From contig JAGMWG010000007.1 of NCBI GenBank assembly GCA_020744225.1, positions 496,001 to 560,000 of the forward strand: 64,000 bases of DNA, written 5' to 3'. A model generated the notes under the pieces. The model made no database searches. It was not told the DNA's origin and saw only the letters and a list, made by a program, of their open reading frames with translations. Positions 1-9,033 of this stretch are shown here, piece after piece (position 1 is the first letter of the stretch; every line of letters begins with the position of its first letter). A program made the translations under genes and the position numbers. This stretch comes from Paraphoma chrysanthemicola (taxonomy: Eukaryota; Ascomycota; Dothideomycetes; Pleosporales; Phaeosphaeriaceae).

Positions 1-500
1 GCTAAACGTGATCAACCCAAGCGATTTATGTGAGCTTCTGTTTGATCGACAGTGTCAAATTGGAAATGGAGTAGTGGGAAAGAAAAGGTTTGTGCTCGTC
101 CGGATGGTAAAGTTAACTATGGGATTGTTAGATGCGTATGACGTAGTCGCGCGGGGACCGTCATTCATTATGCCCCACCATGCCATGTGAAGACGCGAGC
201 AGCGGGTAGATTAGCGTGTAGTTTATGATTAGGTTTAATTTGAGCCGTGGAGTAAACCAGAATGCGGCATCGACCTTCCTTATGTCTTTACGTAAGGTGA
301 TAGTCATCCTCCGAAGACGATGCCATGTGCTCCAAACTTGCTTCGCATATGTTATATTTCGCCAGAGCCAGAAAACACAGTCATTGCAGCCTCGGGAAGT
401 AAGTGCTCTTATTCCTCCATGCAGTGCCTTTCCTTTCCCAAACTCCTGTAAATGACCCTCAGAACGCCTTCGCTATGCTCGAAACGTGAAATGTCCAATT
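1..500. other. Non-coding stretch 3' of the TAF3 gene
   Basis: No supportable gene. The open frames here are short, lack family resemblance and have no splice context. The right end is presumably the 3' UTR and terminator region of the leftward TAF3-like gene, whose stop codon is at 501-503. Confidence 0.5.
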
Positions 501-1290
501 TCACGACATGTCCATGGCCATGTCCTCCGACTGCTCGCGCGTACCAGCTTGGCTCGTAACTTCGCTTGCGTCGTGGCTGGCTTCGGCGGCTTTCGCAGCC
601 CTCTCTCGAGTCTTGCGACACCACGCTTCAATGGAATCCTCTGGCGCACCCTCGATTTTGACCGTCCTCGGTTCCGCAGGAACACCCAGAACTGTGCCCT
701 GAAATCTTGACTCGACACCAGTCTTGCTGTGCTTCTTCATGAGCGCTGCGGAGTTGTTAGCAGGCGTAGTTCACCAGGATCGCCTACATACTGTTGAGAT
801 AGTCCTCCATCTCCAACTGATCGAGCTGCATAGTAGGGTCCGTAATAATGGGCTTTAGAGTGCCTGCAATCCGCTGTATCTCCTTATTCTGATCGCCTGT
901 GACCCAATCGATGAATTCTTTCACATCTGCTGTATCTTCTGCGTCGCGTCGGCGCTCCTCCATGTCACGGGCGCCACTTTCGGCCGTGTAGAAGTCAAGC
1001 GGCTTGCGCAGAATCTGTTTCCACTCTTCCTCGCCAGCCGTCATTGTGGGTACCAGCAGACCGCAGTCCTGCATAGCCATGCGCACATCGGTAACAGTGG
1101 GAGTGGCATCGTTGTGGTTCGACCACGCGTTGTAGGCTGTGCGCTCTGCAAGCAGCGACAGGTAGCGCGCAGTCAGATCCACGACCGTATCGACGGCGGA
1201 CGGCTTGCCGTAGTGGAAGCCAGAGGCGCGTAGGATGTGAAGTACGGCGGGTCGCAGAAGGTTGAAGAACAGGTCGTCGGAGGAAGACAT
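501..1290 (-). CDS. TAF3: TFIID subunit 3 (TAF3)-like histone-fold protein
   Basis: Two exons, complement(501..745, 792..1290), 247 aa. The intron is 46 bp, with donor GTATGT, branch CTGCTAACA and acceptor CCGCAG. Reading straight through it hits a stop two codons after the junction, so the spliced model is needed. Residues 1 to about 85 match the bromodomain-associated histone fold: FNLLRPAVLHILRASGF, then a helix around LTARYLSLLAERTAYNAW and a VTDVRMAMQDCGLL helix. A second short conserved block in exon 2 (RFQGTVLGVPAEPRTVKIEG) is followed by a charged alpha-helical tail. TAF3 dimerises through this fold with TAF10 in TFIID, a nuclear general transcription factor. There is no PHD finger, as in other fungal TAF3 proteins. 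It is divergent from TAF7 across a 313-bp gap. The histone fold is clear; assignment to TAF3 rather than another bromodomain-associated protein is family-based. Confidence 0.8.
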
Positions 1291-1603
1291 GGCGGCGTGC
1301 AGACGGGGACGTACAGGAGCGTAGTTGCGGTGTGAGTCGCGATATTATCGAGGCAGTAGGGATCGCATTGTTGGACTGGGTCGAGCTTGCGTCCTTGTGG
1401 AGATGTGGGAGTGGTTCGGGGGTTGGATGCCTTTCACCGCGGTAGCTCCGTCGCCAAGGCGATGCTCGGTGCATTGATCGCCTTCCGCGCAACCTCACTC
1501 ACTCGAACATTCACGCATCGACCGCGCAACCCAACACGTGCGGCGCCGGAGGCGCAACGCGACTCACTATTTCACTCCAAGTAAAGGCAGCGGCCCCTAC
1601 ACG
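1291..1603. promoter_or_regulatory. Shared divergent promoter of TAF3 and TAF7
   Basis: The 313 bp between the two start codons must hold both promoters and both 5' leaders. I see no TATA box of canonical form. Only this arrangement is read directly; co-regulation is inferred. Confidence 0.55.
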
Positions 1604-3292
1604 ATGAAGCTCAAGATAAAAGTCCCCGGTGCGGCCGCCGCAGGCGCACCCACGTCCGCGGCTCCAGCTCCCACCCCAGATCAAGCTGCCCCAGCGCCGG
1701 TCCAGAAGTTGAAGTTCAAGCCCGTGGCTCCCGTGGATCCTGACGCCCAGGAAAGCCAGGCTGCAGACGCGCCCAAGCCGAAGCGCAAATACACCAAGAA
1801 GGCGAAGGTTGATCGGGACGGTAATCCCGTTGCCCCAGGCAAGCCAGGGCCGAAGAAAAGAGCGCGCGAGGACGGCGAAGACGTCGACTCACCCGCAGCA
1901 AAGCGCAAGCCAAAGCCCACCGCAAAGAGTCTCGCCATGGTCAATGACAGCAGCGACGATGAGGACCTCATGGCTTCCGAGCCCGCATACGCACCCCCTC
2001 GGCCACAGCCGCCCATCCGCACCCAGTCAATCAAGCTGTCCATCAAACCCAAAGGCAGCGCGCCCAGTGCTCCACAAAGAACTGCTACTGCGATACTGAA
2101 GGTGAAGGGTGCCGGCAAACCACCAGTCAGGCCCTATGGCGTTGGGTACGACAGTGAAGCTGACGAGGCGGAGCCGGATCCAGCCATAGAATCGCAATTC
2201 ATCCTGCGCATGATACCTGGACCGGACTGCGACCTCCTTCGCAAGGCCATCGAGGAAAAGACGATTGGAAAGAGCATAAATCAGGGCGGTCCTGGCGTTT
2301 ACTTCCGATTTTTCGATCGTGAGGCTCGGCGGGCTATGGTTACCATCCAAGGGCGCCATTACGCAGCCTCTATGGTTGAACTGCCCACAGTCATAGAGAC
2401 TATGAAAAGTTGGAACAAGAAAGATTGGGTGAAGACTGCAGACGTCTGTCAAATGCTGCTTGTACTAGGCCGAGTGCAGTCCGAGGAGGAGGCGAAGAAG
2501 TACCCGCGTCCAGCAATCATCGAGCCCGATTCTCACCGATTTCCTCATGGTCTCACGCCTCCCATGCGGTGGGTTCGCAGACTGCGCTTCCGGCCTCGAA
2601 AGTCTTATTTGGATGTAGAGCGCGCGGAAGCACAGATGAACCGACTGCTCAACGAAGACGAGAATGCCGAGTCTACCAAGTACGAACTGGTAGATAGTGA
2701 CCATGCTTCGTCTCAAGAAGAGACTGACTCAGATGAAGAGGAGGATGAGGACGAAATGATGGGAGATGTGCAGCAAGCCGAGGCGGAGACGCCCATGGAA
2801 GAGGTGGATGCGGATGCGCTCGAGCAGATGCTGCACGAAGGCTTGATGGAAGATGAAGAAGTGGAATTGCAAACAGATGAGCAGACACTTGGCGCACTCT
2901 TCGGAGGTGAGAACAGTGGCGTTGAGCCAGCGACGCCCGCGACCGCGCACGATGTCGCCCTACACGCCATAAATCAAAACGGCACCATTACCCTCGAACC
3001 AGAGACCGCAGCATCGACTCCAGCAGCTGTTACATCCGCAACCGACGACGACGATGATGACGCTGACTCAGACGACGACGATGTCGATGATGAAGCCGTC
3101 GCGGAGGAGCAACGCAAGGAGCAGCTTCGAAATGAGATTGCAGAGCTAGACAAGGCCATTGAAGAAACCATCAAGCAGCGCGACCGCCAGACGAACATTC
3201 TCTTCCGGAAACGTATGAATGCGACTATCGAAAAGCAGACAGCTGATCGGGAAATCAAGCGGAAACAGCTTCACGAGGATGTGGACGAATAG
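1604..3292 (+). CDS. TAF7: TFIID subunit 7 (TAF7, TAFII55 family)
   Basis: Single exon, 562 aa from the ATG beginning MKLKIKVPGAA. An in-frame ATG 22 codons upstream gives only an arginine-rich leader not expected in the family, so the later start was chosen. Residues 1-190 are a proline/alanine/lysine-rich disordered region. About 196-340 is the TAFII55 N-terminal domain, recognisable by ESQFILRMIPG, GVYFRFFDREARRAMVTIQG, LPTVIETMKSWNKKDWVKT and the ending LTPPMRWVRRLRFRPRK. Then come long acidic tracts (about 375-425 and 475-500) and a C-terminal coiled coil from about 500. TAF7 binds TAF1 and restrains its activity within TFIID until initiation. Length is near that of yeast TAF7. The divergent neighbour is another TFIID subunit. 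Confidence 0.92.
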   Translation: MKLKIKVPGAAAAGAPTSAAPAPTPDQAAPAPVQKLKFKPVAPVDPDAQESQAADAPKPKRKYTKKAKVDRDGNPVAPGKPGPKKRAREDGEDVDSPAAKRKPKPTAKSLAMVNDSSDDEDLMASEPAYAPPRPQPPIRTQSIKLSIKPKGSAPSAPQRTATAILKVKGAGKPPVRPYGVGYDSEADEAEPDPAIESQFILRMIPGPDCDLLRKAIEEKTIGKSINQGGPGVYFRFFDREARRAMVTIQGRHYAASMVELPTVIETMKSWNKKDWVKTADVCQMLLVLGRVQSEEEAKKYPRPAIIEPDSHRFPHGLTPPMRWVRRLRFRPRKSYLDVERAEAQMNRLLNEDENAESTKYELVDSDHASSQEETDSDEEEDEDEMMGDVQQAEAETPMEEVDADALEQMLHEGLMEDEEVELQTDEQTLGALFGGENSGVEPATPATAHDVALHAINQNGTITLEPETAASTPAAVTSATDDDDDDADSDDDDVDDEAVAEEQRKEQLRNEIAELDKAIEETIKQRDRQTNILFRKRMNATIEKQTADREIKRKQLHEDVDE

Positions 3293-4447
3293 TGCGTTGC
3301 TCACGGTCGAAAGAGAGTTGCGAGTGGGGCTTCGTGCTATACTGTATTACCAGGAATATTTCTGCATTGCTTCGGCGCACTTGGGACGGGGCATCGCTTT
3401 GGCGCAGGGTGAGGACATCAGGATCAAATGTGCAGACGCACTAGAGCTGCGAACACATTATTACTTGGCTCATAATTGAGGCATACGATTACAATACATT
3501 CATCTCGCAAGTTGAGCTTGAATGGACTCTGTACTCTCTGATCGATGTATGTCCATCTGTGCCTGATCATGCTTACCACATACTCCAGTGTAGGCACATT
3601 GTAGATGATATGTTGAGGGTATGTCATACATGTGGTTTTTATGGACTTACGTAAACATGTTGTTGAAGCAGTGATATATCCTTTCGAGCATGCATCATTG
3701 TTCCTTGAATTGACACTGATATCCACCTAGACGATCGCAGTCGTGAACCGAACCATATCTGTGCATCTTAGTGATGAATAGTCTGTGTAGATTCAAGATA
3801 ATCTAGAGTCTCGGTGTCTTCAGCATCATCTTGTTGATATACAAAGGCTCAGCTTGATTAACTTGACTAACTTCACAGCTTAATGATACAGCGATGGGAG
3901 AGTAGAGAAGTAGTCACCCTTAAGTGGATGATCATAGTGTGGTGCAAAGTAGAGTGTGGATATCCTCAGCGTACCGAAATCAGGTTCTGATACATGTGCC
4001 TGGTTACCTTCACAATGATACGCTGTTTCAGCTGCTTTGAGATAGGAGAGCCTAGAGTCTGATATTCTCTAGCAAACGCGTATGGTACATATGAAAGTGG
4101 AGTGTGAATGTCTTCAGCATACTGCTGACGTCTCACGATAGGCACGCCTGTACGTCTTCAACAAATCAAAGTTGCCGCGAACCTGCCGAACCCGTCGCGC
4201 TCAGACCGCTCTTTGGAGTAGACGCGAGAAGGCAGCAGCCCCACTTTGTAACCGGGGTGAAGCAGAATCGCGTAATCACGTGTGGCACTAGCGCCGCCAA
4301 GAGCTTTACATTTGATATCACGCCCCGCAACTTCAACACCTTTGTTCTGTGTTTCTTCAGCGGCACTAACCACAGGCACTGTTTTGTTTGTTTTGCAAAC
4401 AAAACTTGTACTAACACCCGCGTAGAAGACCAAAGACACCAACAGCC
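3293..4447. other. AT-rich intergenic region with a decayed internal duplication
   Basis: No gene is supported. The middle (about 3480-4140) is visibly more AT-rich than the flanking genes. It holds two diverged copies of a roughly 30-bp block, at 3945-3974 and 4092-4121, plus a second shared piece (TTCACA...AATGATAC) near 3872 and 4009. See the finding on RIP-like differences. Confidence 0.5.
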
Positions 4448-5703
4448 ATGATCCGCACGAAACTCGACCTACCACCGCGACCATACCAAGGTCAAGACAT
4501 ATCTACATTGCCTCCCGATGAACAGATACGTGCGAGAGCCTCTATCGCTAGTATGTTTGGAAAGCCTTTTGCGCGTTCTGCTTTGCTAACACATATACAG
4601 GCTGGGTCGCATTGGTGAAAAGGATGAGAGAAGAACAAGATCGCATCGATGCAGCATCACAAACGCCCGACGCCTCTGCTCCTGCGCCGATTTCCGCCAC
4701 TGCTTTCGCTCCGAATTACACCACTTCGCCCAACCACAGCTACCGTGGCGGTGGACATCATAGCACGACATACCGCGGTGGCGGACACCACGGCGCACAT
4801 CATTACGGTACAGGATACCATGCCGGACAACACTATGGCAGAGGAGGTCGCGCTGGATACTCGCCGTATGCAGGCACGCCACGCTTTCGGAATCGCTCCG
4901 CTGTGTTTAACAGCGCAGACTCTTCGTACGACAACTCGGACGCAGATGAGGCAACAACTCTTACTGCTTCACCGCAGCGCAATCTGCAGCCAGTTGAGAA
5001 GAAAGAGCTCTGCGCCACGTTCACCCTCACAGGTAAAGCTACAGGCCATATCCTTTACGCCCTCATGCCAAGGCACGCAACTAATCCTCGTGAAGGTATC
5101 TGCTCCCGGCCTGGATGTTCTCTTGACCACGATCCAAACAAGCTGTCAGTCTGCAAGACTTGGCTCTTCAAAGGCGACTGCCCCGATGGCGAGAATTGCT
5201 CGCTTTCCCACGAGGCCACTGATCATAACACTCCTCACTGTCAACACTTCCAGAAGGGCCGCTGCATCAAGGACGACTGCCAGTTCCCTCACGTTAGATT
5301 GAATCCAGCTGCTCCCAATTGCGAGGCGTTCGGCCAGAAGGGTTACTGCGAGAAAGGCTCAATTTGCGCTGAGCTGCATGCGCACGAGTGTCCGACCTTC
5401 GCAAATACTGGCACATGTCGCTACGGTACTAAATGTCGCCTAGGTCACGTTCACCGCGCCTCCAGGATGAAGAAAGCTGCCCACCGCCCCTCTGACACTC
5501 CATCGCCGCCTTCAAATCCCACGCATGAAGCCCTGGATATTACTGATGTCGGAGAGGCCAGGAACCCTGCCAGACCAGTCTGCGACGCCGAAGCCATGGA
5601 TGCTAGCGACACGAAAGACAGCAAGACCCTCGCCAAACCAGTCAGCAATGCCGAGGATTTGCACCACTTTTCCCAACAGGTCGACTACGTCCCACTGGAG
5701 TGA
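4448..5703 (+). CDS. CCCH zinc-finger protein, ZC3H3/Red5-like
   Basis: Two exons, 4448..4550 and 4601..5703, 401 aa. The 50-bp intron has donor GTATGT, branch GCTAACA and acceptor ATACAG. Exon 1 starts MIRTKLDLPPRPYQGQDI. A His/Gly/Tyr-rich stretch (about 75-120) precedes a compact zinc-finger array of about residues 200-330. One degenerate finger (CSRPGCSLDH) is followed by four complete C-x7/8-C-x4/5-C-x3-H fingers: CKTWLFKGDCPDGENC, CQHFQKGRCIKDDC, CEAFGQKGYCEKGSIC and CPTFANTGTCRYGTKC. The order and linker style match metazoan ZC3H3 and fission-yeast Red5. Red5 is a nuclear RNA-surveillance factor of the MTREC/NURS assembly that feeds the exosome. That role is inferred from the family; the fingers are directly seen. 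Confidence 0.8.
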
Positions 5704-6554
5704 TCGAGCCTTCCGGATCCTGGACTACGGTAGGTTATACCTTTCTCCCCGGTTTTCATCGTCTATCCCTAACGAGTCCTCTATCCTTCAAGTACCTCTC
5801 CCCGCAAGTCTTTTCAGGCCTTCTTCAACCCTTCTCATCGCCAGTCTCTTCGTCGGCGGTCTTTTCAGCGAGTGTTGCCTCTTCGCCCTCAACGGTAGGT
5901 CCGTTGAACTCTTACTAACATCACGCCCAACTGGCGGGGATGTCTGAACCTCATTTTCGAGCATTTGGAGGGAGTTATGTGCATCTTGGGATTTCTCTGG
6001 TGATACCCATTGGCCTCTAGTGGCCACTTTCATTTTCTTTTCTCGAGCATTGTCTCTACGAATGGCAGCATATGGCTGGCACATGGGACTGGGCCCCAAG
6101 TGGACAGATCCGCAAAACAACTGAAAGAAGAAGAAAAAGCATGTAAAGAGAAAAACAATGAATAATTGAGCAAACGTTGTGTCCCTGCATTGAATGTGAT
6201 GACCGTAATTGCAACGTCTTTTCTTCACTAGGCTGATGTTTGCCCGCAGTATCAGCTCTATTTGTGCTCTGTGGATGAGGCGGCGTTCGATGAGGAGGCT
6301 GAGGCGGGCTGCGGCTGTGCTAGTCCCTTGTCTTACTGCAACGGCCGCCCTCCATTCGATGCAATGCGCCAGCCGCAATTGCTCACGATGCGCCCTGCCA
6401 CGTTCGCTGAGGAACTGCGAAACTATAAGACAACATTGAAGATCCGATAGCGCGACCAACTGAGCGATTGCATTGCCGTACGTGAAGTCGTCGCCCTGTT
6501 GCTCGCCCGCTCACCCCTTGCTGCGCAATACCGCGATCCCAATTGCGCAACATC
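5704..6554. other. Intergenic region, no gene seen
   Basis: Between the CCCH gene and the Sel1 gene. A 223-codon open frame runs on the minus strand (5788-6459), but it has no recognisable domain and includes a homopolymer-like Phe run from a T-rich tract, so I read it as chance. The right part should contain the Sel1 gene promoter. Confidence 0.45.
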
Positions 6555-9033
6555 ATGACTCTGAAGGATTTATTGAAGAAGAAGGAGAAGATCAAGGATG
6601 AAGGCGCGGCGCCTACGACTCGCTCCGGGCCGACTCTGTCCCCCGACGTCCCAGAGTTTCAATTCTTTCGTACCACGACCTCGACCCAAGAGACCATCGA
6701 GCCCCCGAGCTTCCCAGGCGACCCAACGCGCGAACAGCATGGACTTGCGCCCGAACCGCGCGGCACATTCGGAAGATTCAGGAGACACAGCAATGCATCT
6801 TCTCAGGGCGGACACAACGCTGATGGGGTAGCCAAAGGCCTGGAGCGCCTGCACTTTGGGCGCAACAGGTCCAGCAGCTCTGCCAACGTACCAGAGAATC
6901 TACCAGATGTTGGTGGAGATGGCGTCGCGAGGACAGAAGAGGAAGAGGCAAAGTGGGAGAAGAGGGCGACTGTTCTCGTAACAGAGGGCCCGCTCAATCA
7001 GATGGCGGGCGCAAGCAGACCTACAACGCCGAGAGTGGAGGTCGCGGCTCCCTTGTCGCCGGGAGGACAGAGAGGCAGGAGCAGGAGTCCCAGTATCGCC
7101 GCGCCAGAGGACGAGGAGAACATACAAGAAGCTATTCGATTGCATGAGAAGGGCAATCTGGAAGCTTCAACGGCACTCTTTGGAAGACTGGCAGACCCCA
7201 CTGGCCACAACAATGCACTTGCACAGGTACTCTACGGGTTGGCCCTGAGGTATGATACTTCCACCAGCAATCGAATGCACAACTCAATCCAATCGTTGGC
7301 CCAAACCTACCCAATACAATACTAACCCACCACAGACACGCCTGGGGAATTGAGGCCAACCAAGAACAAGCCGTGCACTACCTCAGCATGGCGGCCTCCA
7401 ACAGCGCTGAAGTCGAGAAACTCGCTCTCGGGGCCGGCATGAAGAAAGGCGGTGCCGCCAAAGGCGAGCTTGTGCTGGCCATGTACGAGCTGGCAAACTG
7501 CTTCCGCAACGGCTGGGGCATCAAGAAGGATCCCGCGGCCGCGAAACAGTATTACGAGACGGCTGCGAATCTGGGCGACACGGATGCCATGAACGAAGTT
7601 GCTTGGTGCTATACCGAGGGGTTTGGCACCAAGAAGGACAAGGTATGTCATGGTGACCTTCTCTTTGTGTGTTGTTCTTTGTTTACCAGGCGCGTGGTCG
7701 CGCTGTTCTCCGCGCATCCACTTTGGAAACCTTGTGCGGCTGCCTCACCGGTCGCGCTTGAGTCGTATGGTCATTCAATGCTCATGCGACGCGTTACGCG
7801 AATGGTCCAGCTCGGGGTCCAAAGACGGACAGTCTCGAAGCGTAGTTTACGATCCAGCATCATACGCGGGTGGCTTTGTGAGACAACGTCAACGTCAACG
7901 AGCGTTCGCTTTCCCCGTTCCGTCCGCTGTACATGCTAGGTTTCCCCTCTTTTCTTCAGCCTCATTGTTTGGGCAGCAATCTATTCTCATCGGTCTCTTT
8001 ATGGTGGCCCTGGCCTTGCGGCTACTGCGGGAGAACCGGCCGTTTTGTTGTTTCGCTTCGTCCGCTAATTCTTACATCGATTAGTTCAAAGCGGCGCAGT
8101 TCTTGCGACTGGCCGAGTCCAAGGGGAACAAGACATTGGGCAATACTTGGTACGTTTTTGTGCTATGTTTCCTTGCACACTATTCTTCTATGCTGGTATC
8201 GTCTGGATCTCCAAGCTGGTCTTGGACGGGAGAGCATCGAGATCTCGTTGCAGCGACGATCGATTCAGCTCGCGACAAAACTACCGCGGCAACCTCCATC
8301 CCGCATCACCACTTCATCCACATCCAACATGCCGGCCATCCAGATTCGCACCCACCCACACCACCTTCACGCTGCATCTTAATCAATATCTCGCAACACC
8401 ACACGCATCACTCAACACCGGCTGCATGACCGCATACCAGCCAGTTTCGACGCGCATACGCCAAGCCCACATCATTGGCTTACGATGTCCCATTTCACGC
8501 ACACCCCTCGCTTACGGCAGCCCCGCTGGTACGGCCCTCGCCCTCACCCGCAGCAGGACCTGTCACATTGGCACGGCCTGCGGGACTGCTGCTTTGGGTC
8601 TGGATGCCGCGAGGCGCGAGGTGCTGCACTTGTCAGGCGGACCCGAGAGCTTGGGTATGCGTTTACACGTGGCATGCTGTTGTCGTCTCGCTTGGTGTGT
8701 GATGGTGTGAGAGCCGATGACGGAGGGTGGTGTGGGATGTTGGCGTATTGATGATGGCGATGATGCTGAGGAAGAGGAATTGTTGCAAGACACGCCTGCC
8801 GCGATGCGAACGAGCAAGAGACGCCAACCAGCCAGAGAGGTTGCGTTGGATTGTGTTGACTGCATGCGACTCGCTGCCTATCCCGCGCTCATCACCGGAC
8901 CTGGGCTCTCACCAAAGCAAGACCGGAACTCAACGATATTCCTACCGGCTGGACAAGTCAAATCCATTTGCTGTGCACGTGCTGACTATCTCGTCTCAAC
9001 AGGATCTGGAAAGACAAGTACAATCCGAAATAA
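6555..9033 (+). CDS. Sel1-repeat (HCP-like) protein, DSF2-type
   Basis: Four exons, 6555..7249, 7336..7642, 8085..8149 and 9003..9033, 365 aa. Frames join exactly at each junction (phases 2, 0, 2). Start: the first ATG, MTLKDLLKKKEKIKD. Residues 1-190 are disordered and Ser/Pro-rich. The rest is a Sel1 repeat array: IRLHEKGNLEASTALFGRLA, YGLALRHAWGIEANQEQAV, MYELANCFRNGWGIKKDPAA, MNEVAWCYTEGFGTKKDKFK. It ends with the family's usual tail, LGNTWIWKDKYNPK. Sel1 proteins of the DSF2/Chs4 type are adaptor scaffolds in fungal signalling and wall synthesis; the exact partner is unknown. Introns 2 and 3 are 442 and 853 bp, about ten times the local norm, and the last exon is only 31 bp. Confidence 0.8.

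Noticed and set aside
1538..1603. Upstream start of TAF7 (22 extra residues)
   Set aside because: The extension is arginine-rich, and the MKLKIKV start fits the family better.
5788..6459. 223-codon open frame on the minus strand
   Set aside because: No domain, odd composition with a phenylalanine run from a T-rich tract, and it lies in a region best explained as UTR and promoter.
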